Of a stretch of 64,000 nucleotides of DNA, positions 53,901-63,998 are shown piece after piece. This DNA comes from Maylandia zebra (taxonomy: Eukaryota; Chordata; Actinopteri; Cichliformes; Cichlidae), in the NCBI RefSeq assembly GCF_041146795.1, contig NC_135187.1, forward strand, positions 25,529,056-25,593,055, written 5' to 3'. Position numbers and translations under genes: made by a program. Each line of letters begins with the position of its first letter. Within the stretch, counting starts at the first letter, position 1. The notes under the pieces are model-generated. The model did not search any database, was not told the origin of the DNA, and saw only the letters and a program-made list of their open reading frames with translations.

Positions 53901-56900
53901 ATCTTGCATTCAGGATTATGCACAACATGAGATGTGCCATGAAAATAAAAAGGAAATACAGATGGGTGAACAGACAAACCCAAGAGAGTGACAACAGTGT
54001 GATCAACGAGGCCATATCTGTGTTCAAATCACAAATCAAAGCTGGACCATCATACCCATGTACTGTCTGTTTCAAGGCTTCATTTCCAAACCAAGTGCGA
54101 CCCTGCACAAGGTCAAAGTATGTCAAAAACCCACATGTGGTTGCAACATGTTTGACTGGAAGATTTGTTCATGTTTGTGATGAAAACTGCAGAAATGAGC
54201 AGTGCAATGTTCCTGATGAGAGAAAGAGAGAGTGGATTTGTCACACCTGCCACGATCATCTTAAAAATGGATCCATGCCAGCACTTGCTGTTGCCAATAA
54301 ACTGGATCTTGCTGATACTCCACCTGAACTGTCTGATCTCAACATACTGGAGAGACATCTCATAGCCAAGTGCATACCATTTGCCAAGATCATTCCTCTT
54401 CCCAAAGGCAGACAAAGAGCAATTAGAGGAAATGTGGTCTGTGTCCCATCCGAGGTACAGGAAACTGTTGAAGCATTGCCTCGATTGAGAATTAATTCTC
54501 AGGTCATGAGAGTAAAACTGAAGAGACGCTTGTCTTACAAAGGTCATCAGCTGTTTCAGACTGTAAGCTGGTCTAAACTTGTGCAAGCACTGCATAAACT
54601 CAAGCAGATTCACCCACAGTATAAGGATGTGAGCATCAGAGATGATGCTGAGCTGTGTGATCCAACACTTCCTGATGAAGATGATGATGATGATGATGAT
54701 GAAAACATGAATGAGGACGATTATGATGAGGCTGATTTAATGGAAATTGACAGCTGTGAGAAAAATGCACTGAGTGAAGCACAAAATAAAAATGAACAGG
54801 ACATTGACACGTTACCCTGTGATGGTGAACAATCGCATGAACAGATGAGAGATGATTCAGAGCAAGCAGATGGACTGACTAATGGTGGTTTTGCACTCGA
54901 GTCCTGTTTGCAGCCCCCTGATGTGGCTGAGGAGATATTATGTTTCAGTGAAGGAATCTACTCTGTTGCTCCTGCAGAGAGAAACAATCCAATAAGTTTT
55001 TTCAAAACACCTAAACTGGAGGCCATGGCCTTCCCTGTGCAGTTTCCTACAGGCCAAAACACACTTGATGAAAGAAGGCTGATCAAAGTATCCCCCAGTG
55101 GGTATTTCAAATCAAGACTTTTCTGCATTGATGATCGTTTTGCCAAAGACACAAACTATTTGTTCTTTGCACAGTTTGTGACTGAAATACACTTGGCTAC
55201 ATCCAGCATGACAGTACAGTTAAGGAAGGCAAAGCCTCTGACCAGAGATGGTAGAAAAATAACCTCAGGCATGTTACAAGATAAACATGAGGTGGAGAAA
55301 CTGGTGCGAAATAAAGATGCAGTGAGATTCATGCAGCCTCTGAGAGGAACCCCAGCCTATTGGGAGAAAACAACAAGAGATCTTTTTGCCATGATCAGAC
55401 AGTTGGGAACTCCCACGTTCTTTTGCACATTTTCAGCTGCTGAAATGCGCTGGCCTGAAGTGATCGAGGCAATAACAAGGCAGCAAGGTGAACAAGTGAA
55501 TTTTGAAGGACTCGACTGGTCAGCAAAGTGTGACATCCTGAGAAGCAATCCTGTCACAACAATGCGCATGTTTGACAAGAGAGTTGAAGCATTATTCAGA
55601 GATTTACTCTTATCTCCCGCAGAGCCACTTGGCAAAGTCATTGACTACTTTTACAGAGTTGAGTTTCAGCACAGAGGAAGCCCACACATACACTGTCTCC
55701 TGTGGGTAGAAGGTGCTCCTGTGTTTGAGGAGGATGATGAGCAAACTGTTGTTGATTTTATAAACAAATACATCACAGCTCAGCTGCCTGATCCACATAA
55801 ACAACCCGAACTGTACAAAAAAGTAACAGAAGTGCAAAAACACAGTAAGAACCACACAAAGACGTGCTTTAGGAGTTTAAGCTCCGGGTGCCGTTTTGGT
55901 TTTCCCAAACCACCCTGCAATGAGACAATGATCACAAGACCCAGTGAGGATGATGCACTGGAAGTAGAAACGGCAAAGAACAAGCTCAGACCACTGAACC
56001 AGCTGCTGAATGAACCTGAAACTGCTTCCATGAGTTTAGAGCAGCTCTTGGAAAGATGCAAGTTGACACATGCAGAATATGAGAGATACCTGAATAAAAT
56101 GAACATGAGGAGTACGATCATACTAAAGCGTGATCCAAAAGACTCTTGGATAAATGGCTATAATCCACATCTGCTTGAAGCCTGGAACAGTAATATCGAC
56201 ATAAGCTTTGTTTTAGATGCTTTTGGTGCTGCAAATTATTTAATGAAATATATATCAAAAAAAGAGGGCGGGCTATCTGAGTACCTGAAAACTGTCATTG
56301 AGAACTCCAATAAGGACAGTGTAAATGAGTGCGATGAAATGAGAGCCGTCATGCAGGCATATTCAAAGAAGCGAGAGATCAGTGCACAGGAGTGTGTTGC
56401 TCGTGCATGTGGTCTTCACATGAAGCAATGTTCACGTGCTGTAATATTCATTCCAACTGATGATAATCCTGTGAAAATGAGTCGTCCCCTGTCAGTTCTG
56501 GACAACACAACACCTGAGTCTTCCAATGTTTGGATGACATCTTTGAATGACAAATACAAAGCCAGACCTGAAACACCAGAGTATGAGGAGATGTGCATGG
56601 CAGACTTTGCTGCTACTTGCAGGATTGTCTATGGCCAACAGAAAAAAGGTAAAGATGTTTTGCCCCTTCTCAATGAGATGGGGTTTGTGCAAAGGCGCAA
56701 AAACAATAAGCCTGCTATCATCAGATTTCACCGCTGCTCACAAGAAAAACATCCAGAGCAATATTACGGAAGACTGCTTAAACTGTACCTTCCTCATCGT
56801 TCAGACCACGAACTGAAAACACCATCGTTGCCAACCTATCAGGCTTTCTATGGTGCTGGCTGTGTACAGCTGCCAGGTACTGACCGTCTTGAGTACGTGC

Positions 56901-59900
56901 AACACATTGTCAAAAGAAACAGAGAAAAATATGAGAAAAACAGTGAGGAGATCGAGAGCGCTGTTGAGGAATATGAGCAGAACAGAGGTGTGACTGACGA
57001 ATGGTGTAATCTGGCACCTGAATCAGATCTCGTAAGGTTGCCACTTGTTGAACAAGAAAGAGAGCGAGACAATGAAAATGAACAGGAAGATGTGCCCGAC
57101 TACAGCCGTCAGGCTGATGCTTCAACAGAAGTCAGAGCCATCAGGGAACCCCCTGCTATTGATCCCACATTGTTACGTCAGATGTTTCAAAATCTGAATA
57201 AGAAGCAAGCCTGCATATTTTATGCAGTTAGAGACTGGTGCATTAAAAGAGTCTGTGCTCTAAATCCAGAGCAGTTTTTCTTTTATATTAATGGTGGTGC
57301 TGGAACAGGAAAATCACATCTTATCAAATGCATCTACTCAGAAGCATCTAAGATACTGAGCAAAGTGCCCAGATATGCAGACGACGTTGACATATCAAAA
57401 CCCACTGTCCTGTTAACTGCTTTCACTGGGACTGCAGCTTTTAACATTTCTGGAACAACACTGCATTCTCTTCTCAAGCTGCCTAGAAGCTTAAAACCTC
57501 CCATTCAGGGACTTGGCAATCAGCTGGATGAAGTCAGATCAGAACTTTTGAATGCTGAAATAATCGTCATTGACGAAGTGTCTATGGTGTCAAGACATCT
57601 CTTTGCATATGTAGATGCAAGACTCAAACAGATCAAAGGGACTCGGAGACCCTTTGGAGGCATGTCAGTCATTGCTGTCGGAGACTTCTATCAGCTACCC
57701 CCAGTGCGACAGTCTAAACCTCTCTGTGTGCACGACCCGTCCGAGATCGACCTGTGGCGGGAGCATTTTCAGATGATCACTCTGACTGAGATTATGCGTC
57801 AGAAAGATGATGTTGTCTTTGCTGAGATGCTGAACAGAATTCGTGTAAAAGGAAAGTTGGATGAGCTTTGCGAAGCAGATAGAGATTTGTTGTTACAGGC
57901 CATAACTGAACCAGCCCATTGTCCGACTGATGCATTGCACATTTTTGCAACTAATAAAGAAGTGGATGCACACAACTCTTCAACACTGGCTCTGCTCCAC
58001 ACTCATATCATTGACATCCATGCAGATGATTATAGAAAAGATCCTAGAACTGGCAGAATGGCACTTCAAGACAGACCGTTGAAAGTAGGTAAAAACGAGT
58101 TACCAGACACACTGAAAGTTGCAGAAGGAGCTCGTGTCATGCTCACCAGAAACATTGACATACAAAATGGTTTGGTTAATGGAGCTTTTGGAATACTACT
58201 TAGAGTAGTTCACTCTGAAAACGACCAACACATCATCAAACTTGGACTTAAAATGGATAATGAGACATCTGGAAAGAATAACCGCACACCAGCAGACGAC
58301 ATGGTGTACATTGAGAGAGCAGAGGAGAATCTGAAGCAGAAAGGAGTGGTACGAAGACAGTTCCCAGTGAAGCTGGCCTTTGCATGTACAATACATAAGG
58401 TACAGGGTATGACAACTACATCAGCTGTTGTCTCTCTTAAGAGCATTTTTGAGCCCGGCATGGCCTACGTAGCTGTCAGTAGAGTGACGTCTCTCAGTGG
58501 ACTGTATCTTCTTGATATGGAGGAGAAAAAAATATTCACCAACCCAGAAATCACTGCAGCACTTGAGAACATGAGACAAGCCAACCTTGATGACATGATG
58601 CCTCTTCTACACGTGAGACAAACCCTCAGCAGGTCAGAGGTTTTCACCATTGTTCATCATAATACAGAGGGACTGCCAGCTCACATTAATGACATCAAAA
58701 GTCACCATGAATTGTGTCTAGCAGATGTTTTGTGCCTAACAGAAACACACCTGCGGGGCTCTTTTGTCGCAGAGAGTCTCCACTTGGAAAATTACAATTT
58801 GTTCAAACGCAACAGACACCTGTCCTACACAAACTTTCCCCAGATGGCAAACAGAAGTGGTGGTGGAGTTGCTGTTTATGTGAAAAGTGACATTCAAGTG
58901 CATGAAAAACAGTACATCCATAATGTAACTGACCTTGAATTTCTGGCTTTAAAGGTTGAAGCACCAGTCAGTGCTCTGATTGCAGTTGTATACAGACCTC
59001 CAGACTACACTCTGAGGCCATTCCTGAAAAACCTGGTAAGCCTATTAGACTCATTGGAGATCATGGACTGTCATCCCATCATAGTTTGTGGTGATTTTAA
59101 TGAGAATGTTTTATCCAGTGCAAACAAACCAATCATGGAGTTGTTTGAGTCTAGGGGATACGCACAGGTCATCACTGCCCCTACCACAGAGAAGAACACA
59201 CTGCTTGACCTAATTTTCATTTCTCAGCCAGATCGATGTCTCCATTCTGGAGTCATGAAGACATACCATAGTTACCATGACCCAGTATACTGTGTATTGT
59301 CCTGTGATGATTCATGATCTAGATCTTTGAATACAGTAAGTAATTTCTATATTTTTGAATGACTTAAGAAAGTAGAGCGATATTTAAAAGTTGACGCCCT
59401 GCATTGCAGTATAATGGTTGAATTGTTTACATAAAATACAATTACATGAATTAAGTAATGATATCAGTAAAAGATGACAATTTTATTTATTACAGAAAAT
59501 CTAAAATTCACTAACAGTAACCTATAAATGTCAGAAAAATCAAATATAGCAGTTTGAAACGAACAGTGTAGGCATATCCTCTCTGCAGCCAGGCTTCAAC
59601 ATCCTGCCAGGCTGCCCCAGTCTCACTGTGGCTGGGAGGGAGGGAGGGTGGACCAGAGGATTGCCTACACAACACATAAATGTTCAACAGCTTCTTCATT
59701 GTTTCTGAGAGAACAATAATGACTAAAGGTTGCTTTTTAAAAAAACAAACAAACAAACCTAATTACAGCAATAATGACAGTTAAGCCACTTTATGTGTGC
59801 CTCTATTTTGAAATACTATTTACAAAAATGTTATTATTTTGGTTTGTTATAAACTTTAAACTTTTTCAAAAGTATACGATTATATTTTTGGACAAATTTT

Positions 59901-62900
59901 TCTATGAAACATAAATTTTTATGAGCTTTTATCATGTTTCGGCCAGTGTAATCATCAGGGTGGGTCTGGGTTGATAACTGCACATTTCTGGCCAGAAATG
60001 TTTCAGCAGTGTTACATATGTAGTACATATGTTACACTTGCTTTCTGTTACCAGCTGATACCCTACATTTGTATAGACATTGGATGGTGTGAGGTTGGGG
60101 AGTTGAGTGGGAGGGGGGGGGGGGGGGTTACGGTGGGAGTTGAGGGGGGGGGGGGGGGGGGGGTTCCATTCCTGTTAGGTTTCCTTTGTTTTTCTTTTTT
60201 TTTCTTTTTAAGAGAGACACAGTCCTCCTGTGTCTTCTCCAAGCTTCACATGTAAGATCCAACAGTGTGAAGCACATAGCAGCTAGAAACTGTAATGCCA
60301 CAGATCAGAGAAACTTCATCATCACCATCTTCATCGCCATACGATCAGAGCGTGAGACTTCACATCTGGAGCACAGGAGACATTCTGTGATAAGTCCTCC
60401 TTCTAGCTTGTCCCACAAGCAGTCGGTGAGATTTACTAACAACAAAAAGGGTTAATGACATTATTTCCATGAAAACATGTATTCATTCTTTGTGAAGTGT
60501 TTAAATTGTGTTTTCACTTGACCTTAGGAGTGTTAGAGTGTATTGTAATGTCTGTACTCAGGTGTTTCCCTCTGTGATTCATCCCCTTCAGAGCTGAGAC
60601 ACTCAGGACTGAACAGACTGCACAGTTTCTGTGATTGAGCCTTCTTTGAAACCACACATGATAGAAGGGCTTCATATTTGCAGCAGCACTACTACAGGTA
60701 TTCAGTTTATTACAGGATGTGTTTGTTTCTTAGGACCAGCTCTGAGTGCACACTACCTAACATATACACCTTTCTGTTCATTACAAACCAACTACTCTGG
60801 ATCATATGGCCAGTTGGCAAGAATGTTGCTGCAGGAAAACATCCCTGGAGATCACCATCATTGTCAGACTGACTGTGCCTCCTCTGTGCAGTGTCAAGAT
60901 CCTCCCTAAATGAGTGTGTAAGTTAACATTTCCATTATTTTATTCCCTTTCACAAGACAAGTATCACTGATATTTACATTTACAACTACATATTCCTGTT
61001 TTCTGCTCTTCTTTTAAAGTCCTCCGCTATCCTGCTTCTGTGCTGCTTGCCACACATCAAACACTGGTCGGATGACAGGGAGGATCCACTCTGCAGTCAC
61101 TGGACATGATGAGGATCATATGGGACTTCATAGTGTCACAGAAACGTTGTGCTCTGTGATTACAGGTTTTAAATGGACATAATGACGGCCTCTCTCTGAT
61201 CAACAGGCTAAAGGATTGTTTTCATTGTTAGTGCTCTGTACAATGTATGCTTATTTAGTATTTCATCACAGAGCAAACCTTTATTTATTTAACATTTTTT
61301 TATTTTGTTCTAATGTTGAATTAACTGTGGGGATTTTTTTAAGTGGGCACTCGGGATGTCATATGACCAGAAATGTGGTAACTGGAATTCAACAGTATGG
61401 AAGAAAAAATCTGCTAAGAACAAAACACACACAAAACCCCCCAAGAAAATTCAAATTCATTCCATGTAATCCAATCTAAAACATTTTAAACTGCTGAACA
61501 GCAACACAAACAGTGTTAAAAAACAGTGTTAACAGAATGATTATGATGATTTTGTACCAAAGTTTCAGGTCACATGGCACACCTAGTGTGTAGTGTGGGG
61601 TATCAGCTGGTAAGTATAGTTTTTTTTCATATTTGTGTCCTTAGAGTTCAGATAGATAAAGCCTTGTGTATAATAATTAGTCATAACCACAACTCAAAGT
61701 CAGGGACTAACTAAATTTGGGACTTTGTGTCTGAGCCCAGGTTAAAACAACGTGTAAAAAAGCATTTAGCGGCATGGCTGAACAATGCTGTAAACTATTG
61801 ATACTTATTTATCCATGTTCACAAAAAGGACTAATGTTTTTATTTGATTATTTGCATGTGTTAAACTGTGTCACCACCTTACGCTTTCATTTGAGTTTAC
61901 TCAAAAGTCTCTATACAGTTCTCTTTTACCACTGTGTGGACTCTGTTTACATTAAAACATAAAAAAGAATGAGTAATAAAGAGATGTGTAGACAGATCAG
62001 TAGATTAAGTAGACCAATAGAAACAGTTGTTCAGCCATGTTCTAAGAAACCAACACAGTTTAAAGGTTCAGGATTGTGGTTTTAAAAGTGGAATTTTCAT
62101 GTATTTCATGTGTTGCTTATTATTTTTATTTACTTATTTAATTTAGTTATTTTTATTTATTCTACTAGTCCTTTTCAGAAAGAAGCTGTAAAATATGACT
62201 TAAGATTTTTATGTTATTTTCTATGACATACAAAACAAATTGATGTATATAATACCGGTACTATTAAACATGATATACATATGTGTATATGTCTGAAAAA
62301 CATTATGCTGTATATGAAAGTTTGTATTTTCTCCAGAATGTTTGTTCATCTTTTCAGTTCAATTTAACAAATTTGTTTTTACATTTATTTTTATTATTCT
62401 TTTTATGAATTAGAGATTTATAAAACATAATTCCACTCTTTAAGTGATTAGAAGAATATGAACTTTTGTTATTCATTCAGAGGTTTGCTGACTACATTTT
62501 CTTTTTGTCATTACTCATCTTTTTCTAATTAAAATTTTAAACATTTTCAGTTATTTTCCAACTTCTTCTGTGTGAACATCAGCTTTCAAAAGTTCAGCAC
62601 TTTTGTTTTCAGGTTAAAAATTCTTTATTTTCCAGCTAATTCAACATTTTTAGCTTAATATTCAGCAATTAATTCATTTCAGTGCATACATTCAGATTCA
62701 AGCATTCACACTGCAGTTTCTTCAGAAAATGCACTTTCTAGTTCAAATGTAGCTACACGTTGCTGGCGAAATAAGGGCACAGAAAATCTCGAACATTGCC
62801 TTCCACACACGCAAACTGTGAATTAAACCCGTTTGTGTAGATGTAGCCCTCCAAAACCACGGTTTTTGGTTTAAACTATTTGAAGAATGCGTTCTTAGTA

Positions 62901-63579
62901 TAATTAAGGTTCAGAAGAAGGAGAAAGGGCTTCCCAAAGGCCCAAATAACACTCACGTGCCAAATAACAATAATTACATTTTATTAAATTATGAGTTTAT
63001 CCATTTTTTAAATTCCGTTTATATCGTTTCCGAGTTACTAATGAGACAAATGTTGGCCCGGAATGGCGCGCGCCTTATTTAAGCTAACATGAGTCACCCT
63101 TAAAGTGTCAGCTCGCTGGTATTACCCATTCATTTAAACCAGGGGTGCCCAATCCCGGTCCTCGAGAGCTACCGTCCTGCAGCTTTTAGATGCATCCCTA
63201 CTCCAACACAGCTGAATCAAATGGTTTGATTACCTCTTCAGCATGCCATCGTGTTTGGCAAAGGCCTGATAACAAGCCATTCATTTGATTCAGCTGTGTT
63301 GGAGTAGGGATGCATCTAAAAGCTGCAGGACGGTAGCTCTCGAGGACCGGGATTGGGCACCCCTGATTTAAACGATCGACACCCATTCCTATCAAAGCCT
63401 GGCCCTTTCTATTTTCGAGAATTCGTGTGAAAGCGGGCCAGAATCAACCCGTACCTGAAGCTAAATTTTGAATAAATGAATTTACTCACCCTTTTAGCGA
63501 GCTGGATGCCATCCGAGTTCCCCGGTTTATTCAACAAACTGGCGTTCGAGTATTGTTCAGCTCCTTCTCCTTTCGCCAT
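35973..63579 (-). CDS. mfsd2a: Sodium-dependent lysophosphatidylcholine symporter 1 (MFSD2A)
   Basis: Fourteen coding exons give 527 aa. In transcript order they are 63579-63490, 45667-45545, 44625-44501, 40657-40534, 40211-40133, 40049-39874, 39760-39670, 39101-38983, 38758-38675, 37110-37027, 36890-36778, 36672-36529, 36296-36120 and 36027-35973. The protein is a 12-helix major facilitator that moves lysophosphatidylcholine carrying DHA across the plasma membrane of blood-brain barrier endothelium (family knowledge). The start MAKGEGAE matches mammals. Exon 2 has [20 protein letters not shown]. The sodium-site acids correspond to Asp88 and Asp92 ([13 protein letters not shown]), and the essential lysine is Lys436 (FFTKFASG). 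Two N-glycosylation sequons (NFS, NES) sit in the exon 6 loop. All introns are GT-AG and phases agree throughout. Intron 1 is 17.8 kb because of a Helentron. Teleosts often keep two paralogues (mfsd2aa, mfsd2ab); which one this is cannot be told here. Confidence 0.96.
37475..37515. repeat. Perfect 16-bp hairpin in mfsd2a intron 9
   Basis: GGAAGTACATGAAGGA (37475-37490) and its exact complement (37500-37515) flank a 9-base loop. ATGAAGAG at 37339-37346 also pairs with part of the loop. No transposon end is recognised. Confidence 0.85.
39171..39394 (+). mobile_element. tRNA-derived SINE (V-SINE-like core) in mfsd2a intron 7
   Basis: The left part has RNA polymerase III box A (TAGCTCAGTAGGTAGAG) and box B (GGTTCGATTCC) in tRNA order. 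The body contains CCTGAGCAAGGTACCGTCCC and CTGCTCCCCGGGCGCC, typical of the conserved central domain of fish SINEs. It ends in AATAAAGTACAC and a (TTC)n tail. It lies between mfsd2a exons 8 and 7, antisense to the gene. It is a retroposon and not a tRNA gene. Confidence 0.85.
40658..44500. other. mfsd2a intron 3
   Basis: A 3.8-kb intron with no supported gene or repeat apart from homopolymer runs (42074-42092, 42547-42556). Open frames here are short and of random composition. Confidence 0.5.
45668..48196. other. mfsd2a intron 1, part downstream of the Helentron (gene orientation)
   Basis: Original intron sequence without genes. It has simple runs at 46048-46072 (A-rich), 46669-46678 (G) and 47632-47654 (T then G). 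No second transposon end is recognised. Confidence 0.5.
48197..48219 (+). repeat. 5'-terminal hairpin of the Helentron
   Basis: GTGAATGCTT-GAA-AAGCATTCAC is a perfect 10-bp stem with a 3-base loop. Its second arm recurs at 62700-62709 near the other end, giving the element a shared subterminal motif that pairs in both direct and inverted sense. Confidence 0.85.
48745..49041 (-). CDS. Unrecognised 98-codon ORF in the Helentron leader
   Basis: An ATG-started open frame antisense to the Helentron. It encodes 98 aa with low-complexity-free, protein-like composition; residues 31-92 are rich in Gly, Arg, Ile and Val and include [21 protein letters not shown] do not recognise a family. It might be a captured host gene fragment or chance. 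Nothing indicates expression, and no splice sites or promoter are evident. Confidence 0.25.
   Translation of the reverse strand: MSSLLNSQFSCLWSLLYGRGDSGKTPCSSDFQTNLLSHFNIRVYGRVGGRRLCIGDIYERTITPSTIVNTLDERGQPWLRFEGKIIPVEQTLRTQQQF
50083..50433. repeat. 18-bp GCTAGC-rich minisatellite (two blocks)
   Basis: From 50285 eight 18-bp units follow each other (GCTAGCAGCATTGCTAAC and variants such as GCTAGCTGCAATGCTAAC). A shorter block with the same unit lies at 50083-50165. The unit contains the palindrome GCTAGC and GCTAAC/GTTAGC half-sites. Helentrons often carry minisatellites near the 5' side. Confidence 0.9.
51271..51795 (+). repeat. Three tandem copies of a 174-177-bp unit before the Helentron ORF
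   Basis: Units start with CGGTTTGAT at 51271, 51445 and 51622. Each contains the pyrimidine-rich stretch CCGTGTCTCTCCTGCTCTG, a CTTGGC...GCCAAG stem and an AATAAAGAGTGCAT box. A decayed fourth copy may lie at 51190-51270. The array ends about 115 bases before the ORF start codon, so it may hold promoter or transposase-binding sites. Confidence 0.85.
51911..59317 (+). CDS. Helentron protein: protease-like + Rep + Pif1 helicase + EEP endonuclease
   Basis: A single uninterrupted frame of 2468 aa from ATG 51911 ([17 protein letters not shown]). Domains: a basic N-terminus; a cysteine-protease-like region (about 60-300) with Q144-C145, a nearby C147 and D271-P-H273; 18-residue Arg/Lys/Gln repeats (about 518-640); a CxxC-rich module (about 716-785); an acidic run (about 922-937); the Helitron N-terminal and Rep nuclease region with HUH motif H1259-I-H1261 and two tyrosines Y1443 and Y1447; a Pif1-type helicase with Walker A GGAGTGKS (1795-1802), Walker B VIDE (about 1888), GDFYQLPP and HKVQGMT; and an EEP nuclease with [14 protein letters not shown] and a final HDPV. 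Rep nicks and joins DNA, the helicase unwinds it, and the EEP domain defines Helentrons. The lack of stops over 7.4 kb suggests recent activity. Unspliced or upstream-spliced starts remain possible. Confidence 0.93.
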   Translation: MPRKQKKSQAAKQRWKKLHEFHKVPTCEQAEFDFPQSSAEDSVSTKTNSDSVKQAGQHVPAHVQQVSYADAVKSGLQHEFNEQHEVSCDPQVGYADFLKRGCHSDVAGPSHAERLNLENQPSVIHVCASRSQAHPKYGDSRNKQCTCNSLTFLAFLHENENMTTADLNLVLDKGDVMYKEAKKRFPKNIHLATDELPDKVDARRSMYHVNMTQPSRYGTFEEPPEEAVDTFLSLEAGLSCLLSDVQYALLIMSGLCIAVFRSTSGIYGFFDPHPRTPIGLPLLLQSRNRGTAVMLKFTLLSDMIKRLQDSYEMMEISPSCNYELKPVQFYSMSTVNLSDTITDTVCRPTAATAVAPTHSDTTVDEANPSTPRRNTTTDPTENIFCQMSICTPLVKQKEVHMTQFTSYEDQNEPPNIPTEELCSELSFLPSSDAFSCQSNAAITNVAACDLSDIVLQKVKKVNKQQRQKMKRRLMASEKPRNQRKENQKRKERQKYASNKDYKEKKKSCTSETYKNNPEVRQKQQQYMKRRYCENDEFRQKQQQYIRRRYCENDEFRQKQQQYITRRYCENDEFRKKQKQYVKKRFSENATVRKKQQQYIKRRYCDNAEFRQKKKNYITKRYQENPEFRERQRSRVTQRYARDNAFRVRHRQLMKQLMRDRYQSNLAFRIMHNMRCAMKIKRKYRWVNRQTQESDNSVINEAISVFKSQIKAGPSYPCTVCFKASFPNQVRPCTRSKYVKNPHVVATCLTGRFVHVCDENCRNEQCNVPDERKREWICHTCHDHLKNGSMPALAVANKLDLADTPPELSDLNILERHLIAKCIPFAKIIPLPKGRQRAIRGNVVCVPSEVQETVEALPRLRINSQVMRVKLKRRLSYKGHQLFQTVSWSKLVQALHKLKQIHPQYKDVSIRDDAELCDPTLPDEDDDDDDDENMNEDDYDEADLMEIDSCEKNALSEAQNKNEQDIDTLPCDGEQSHEQMRDDSEQADGLTNGGFALESCLQPPDVAEEILCFSEGIYSVAPAERNNPISFFKTPKLEAMAFPVQFPTGQNTLDERRLIKVSPSGYFKSRLFCIDDRFAKDTNYLFFAQFVTEIHLATSSMTVQLRKAKPLTRDGRKITSGMLQDKHEVEKLVRNKDAVRFMQPLRGTPAYWEKTTRDLFAMIRQLGTPTFFCTFSAAEMRWPEVIEAITRQQGEQVNFEGLDWSAKCDILRSNPVTTMRMFDKRVEALFRDLLLSPAEPLGKVIDYFYRVEFQHRGSPHIHCLLWVEGAPVFEEDDEQTVVDFINKYITAQLPDPHKQPELYKKVTEVQKHSKNHTKTCFRSLSSGCRFGFPKPPCNETMITRPSEDDALEVETAKNKLRPLNQLLNEPETASMSLEQLLERCKLTHAEYERYLNKMNMRSTIILKRDPKDSWINGYNPHLLEAWNSNIDISFVLDAFGAANYLMKYISKKEGGLSEYLKTVIENSNKDSVNECDEMRAVMQAYSKKREISAQECVARACGLHMKQCSRAVIFIPTDDNPVKMSRPLSVLDNTTPESSNVWMTSLNDKYKARPETPEYEEMCMADFAATCRIVYGQQKKGKDVLPLLNEMGFVQRRKNNKPAIIRFHRCSQEKHPEQYYGRLLKLYLPHRSDHELKTPSLPTYQAFYGAGCVQLPGTDRLEYVQHIVKRNREKYEKNSEEIESAVEEYEQNRGVTDEWCNLAPESDLVRLPLVEQERERDNENEQEDVPDYSRQADASTEVRAIREPPAIDPTLLRQMFQNLNKKQACIFYAVRDWCIKRVCALNPEQFFFYINGGAGTGKSHLIKCIYSEASKILSKVPRYADDVDISKPTVLLTAFTGTAAFNISGTTLHSLLKLPRSLKPPIQGLGNQLDEVRSELLNAEIIVIDEVSMVSRHLFAYVDARLKQIKGTRRPFGGMSVIAVGDFYQLPPVRQSKPLCVHDPSEIDLWREHFQMITLTEIMRQKDDVVFAEMLNRIRVKGKLDELCEADRDLLLQAITEPAHCPTDALHIFATNKEVDAHNSSTLALLHTHIIDIHADDYRKDPRTGRMALQDRPLKVGKNELPDTLKVAEGARVMLTRNIDIQNGLVNGAFGILLRVVHSENDQHIIKLGLKMDNETSGKNNRTPADDMVYIERAEENLKQKGVVRRQFPVKLAFACTIHKVQGMTTTSAVVSLKSIFEPGMAYVAVSRVTSLSGLYLLDMEEKKIFTNPEITAALENMRQANLDDMMPLLHVRQTLSRSEVFTIVHHNTEGLPAHINDIKSHHELCLADVLCLTETHLRGSFVAESLHLENYNLFKRNRHLSYTNFPQMANRSGGGVAVYVKSDIQVHEKQYIHNVTDLEFLALKVEAPVSALIAVVYRPPDYTLRPFLKNLVSLLDSLEIMDCHPIIVCGDFNENVLSSANKPIMELFESRGYAQVITAPTTEKNTLLDLIFISQPDRCLHSGVMKTYHSYHDPVYCVLSCDDS
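59318..62699 (+). other. Helentron 3' tail of unknown content
   Basis: The 3.4 kb between the ORF stop and the terminal hairpin has no recognised protein. Several short stretches have exon-like borders (for example CTTAG at 60729-60733, and GTAAG after TGAGTGT near 60917), which could mean captured host exons, but no product is identifiable. Two long G runs lie at 60113-60163. AT-rich DNA dominates 61450-62690. Confidence 0.4.
60113..60163 (+). repeat. Two long poly-G runs (15 and 21 G)
   Basis: Uninterrupted G at 60113-60127 and 60143-60163, with GGG between. Such DNA can form G-quadruplexes and is error-prone in assemblies, so the run lengths are uncertain. Confidence 0.8.
62712..62741 (+). 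repeat. 3'-terminal stem-loop and CTAG end of the Helentron
   Basis: TGCAGTTTCT-TC-AGAAAATGCA forms a 10-bp stem with one mismatch. Four bases later CTAG is followed by T, matching the CTRR|T terminus of Helitrons that stops rolling-circle transfer. Confidence 0.75.
62742..63139. other. mfsd2a intron 1 between the Helentron and the MITE
   Basis: No gene is seen. It contains a CpG-rich GGCGCGCGCC at 63065-63074, which may belong to the promoter-proximal region of mfsd2a. Confidence 0.45.
63140..63365. mobile_element. hAT-type foldback MITE with perfect 84-bp arms
   Basis: A 226-bp element has exactly complementary 84-bp arms (63140-63223 and 63282-63365) and a 58-bp spacer. It starts CAGGGGTGCCCAATCC and ends with its complement. 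The 8-bp duplication ATTTAAAC flanks it (63132-63139, 63366-63373), the hAT signature. It sits 117 bases inside intron 1 from the exon 1 donor of mfsd2a. Confidence 0.95.
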
Positions 63580-63951
63580 GGCAGAAATAACTTCGTCCTC
63601 GGTTGAATTTGCCTCAGAAATAAATACACAAATAAACCACTATCCTCCCTTAACAGAAAGAAATACGGTCCGGTAGCGTGTAAATAGCGTGACTGATGAG
63701 ATGTGGTGCTGGCAGCAAGCAAGCTTGACTGGATGTAATTTTTTGGATGTCCCCGCCCTCTAACGTGAGCCATTCACACCACTACTATACCACGCCCCCT
63801 CGGGTGTGTCACAGTCATATGTTTCTTCATCAGAAGCCTTCCCTTGGAAATTCTTTGTATCCGTTTTCATCCAAGTGTGTTTACATTTACAAACGAGCTG
63901 TGACTGATCGCTCCTATAACGCGCACGCCTACTAAAAATCAAAGCTGGTGG
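63580..63951 (-). promoter_or_regulatory. mfsd2a 5' UTR and promoter region
   Basis: Sequence upstream of the mfsd2a ATG on the - strand. No TATA box at a convincing distance is seen, and the transcription start is not determined. No competing gene is visible. Confidence 0.4.

Positions 63952-63998
<47 letters not shown>

Larger units (their letters stand above)
48197..62741 (+). mobile_element. Apparently complete Helentron (Rep-Pif1-EEP rolling-circle transposon), ~14.5 kb
   Basis: The left end is a perfect hairpin with arms GTGAATGCTT (48197-48219). The right end carries AAGCATTCAC again (62700-62709), then a 10-bp stem-loop (62712-62733) and CTAG followed by T at 62738-62742, matching the hairpin-plus-CTRR end of Helitrons. 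Between them lie a 3.7-kb leader with tandem repeats, one 7.4-kb ORF and a 3.4-kb tail. The subterminal inverted motif plus a Rep/helicase fused to an endonuclease fits the Helentron (Helitron2) branch known from fish. Helitrons make no target duplication, so the 5' border is uncertain by about 10 bases. It lies in intron 1 of mfsd2a, in opposite orientation. Confidence 0.85.
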
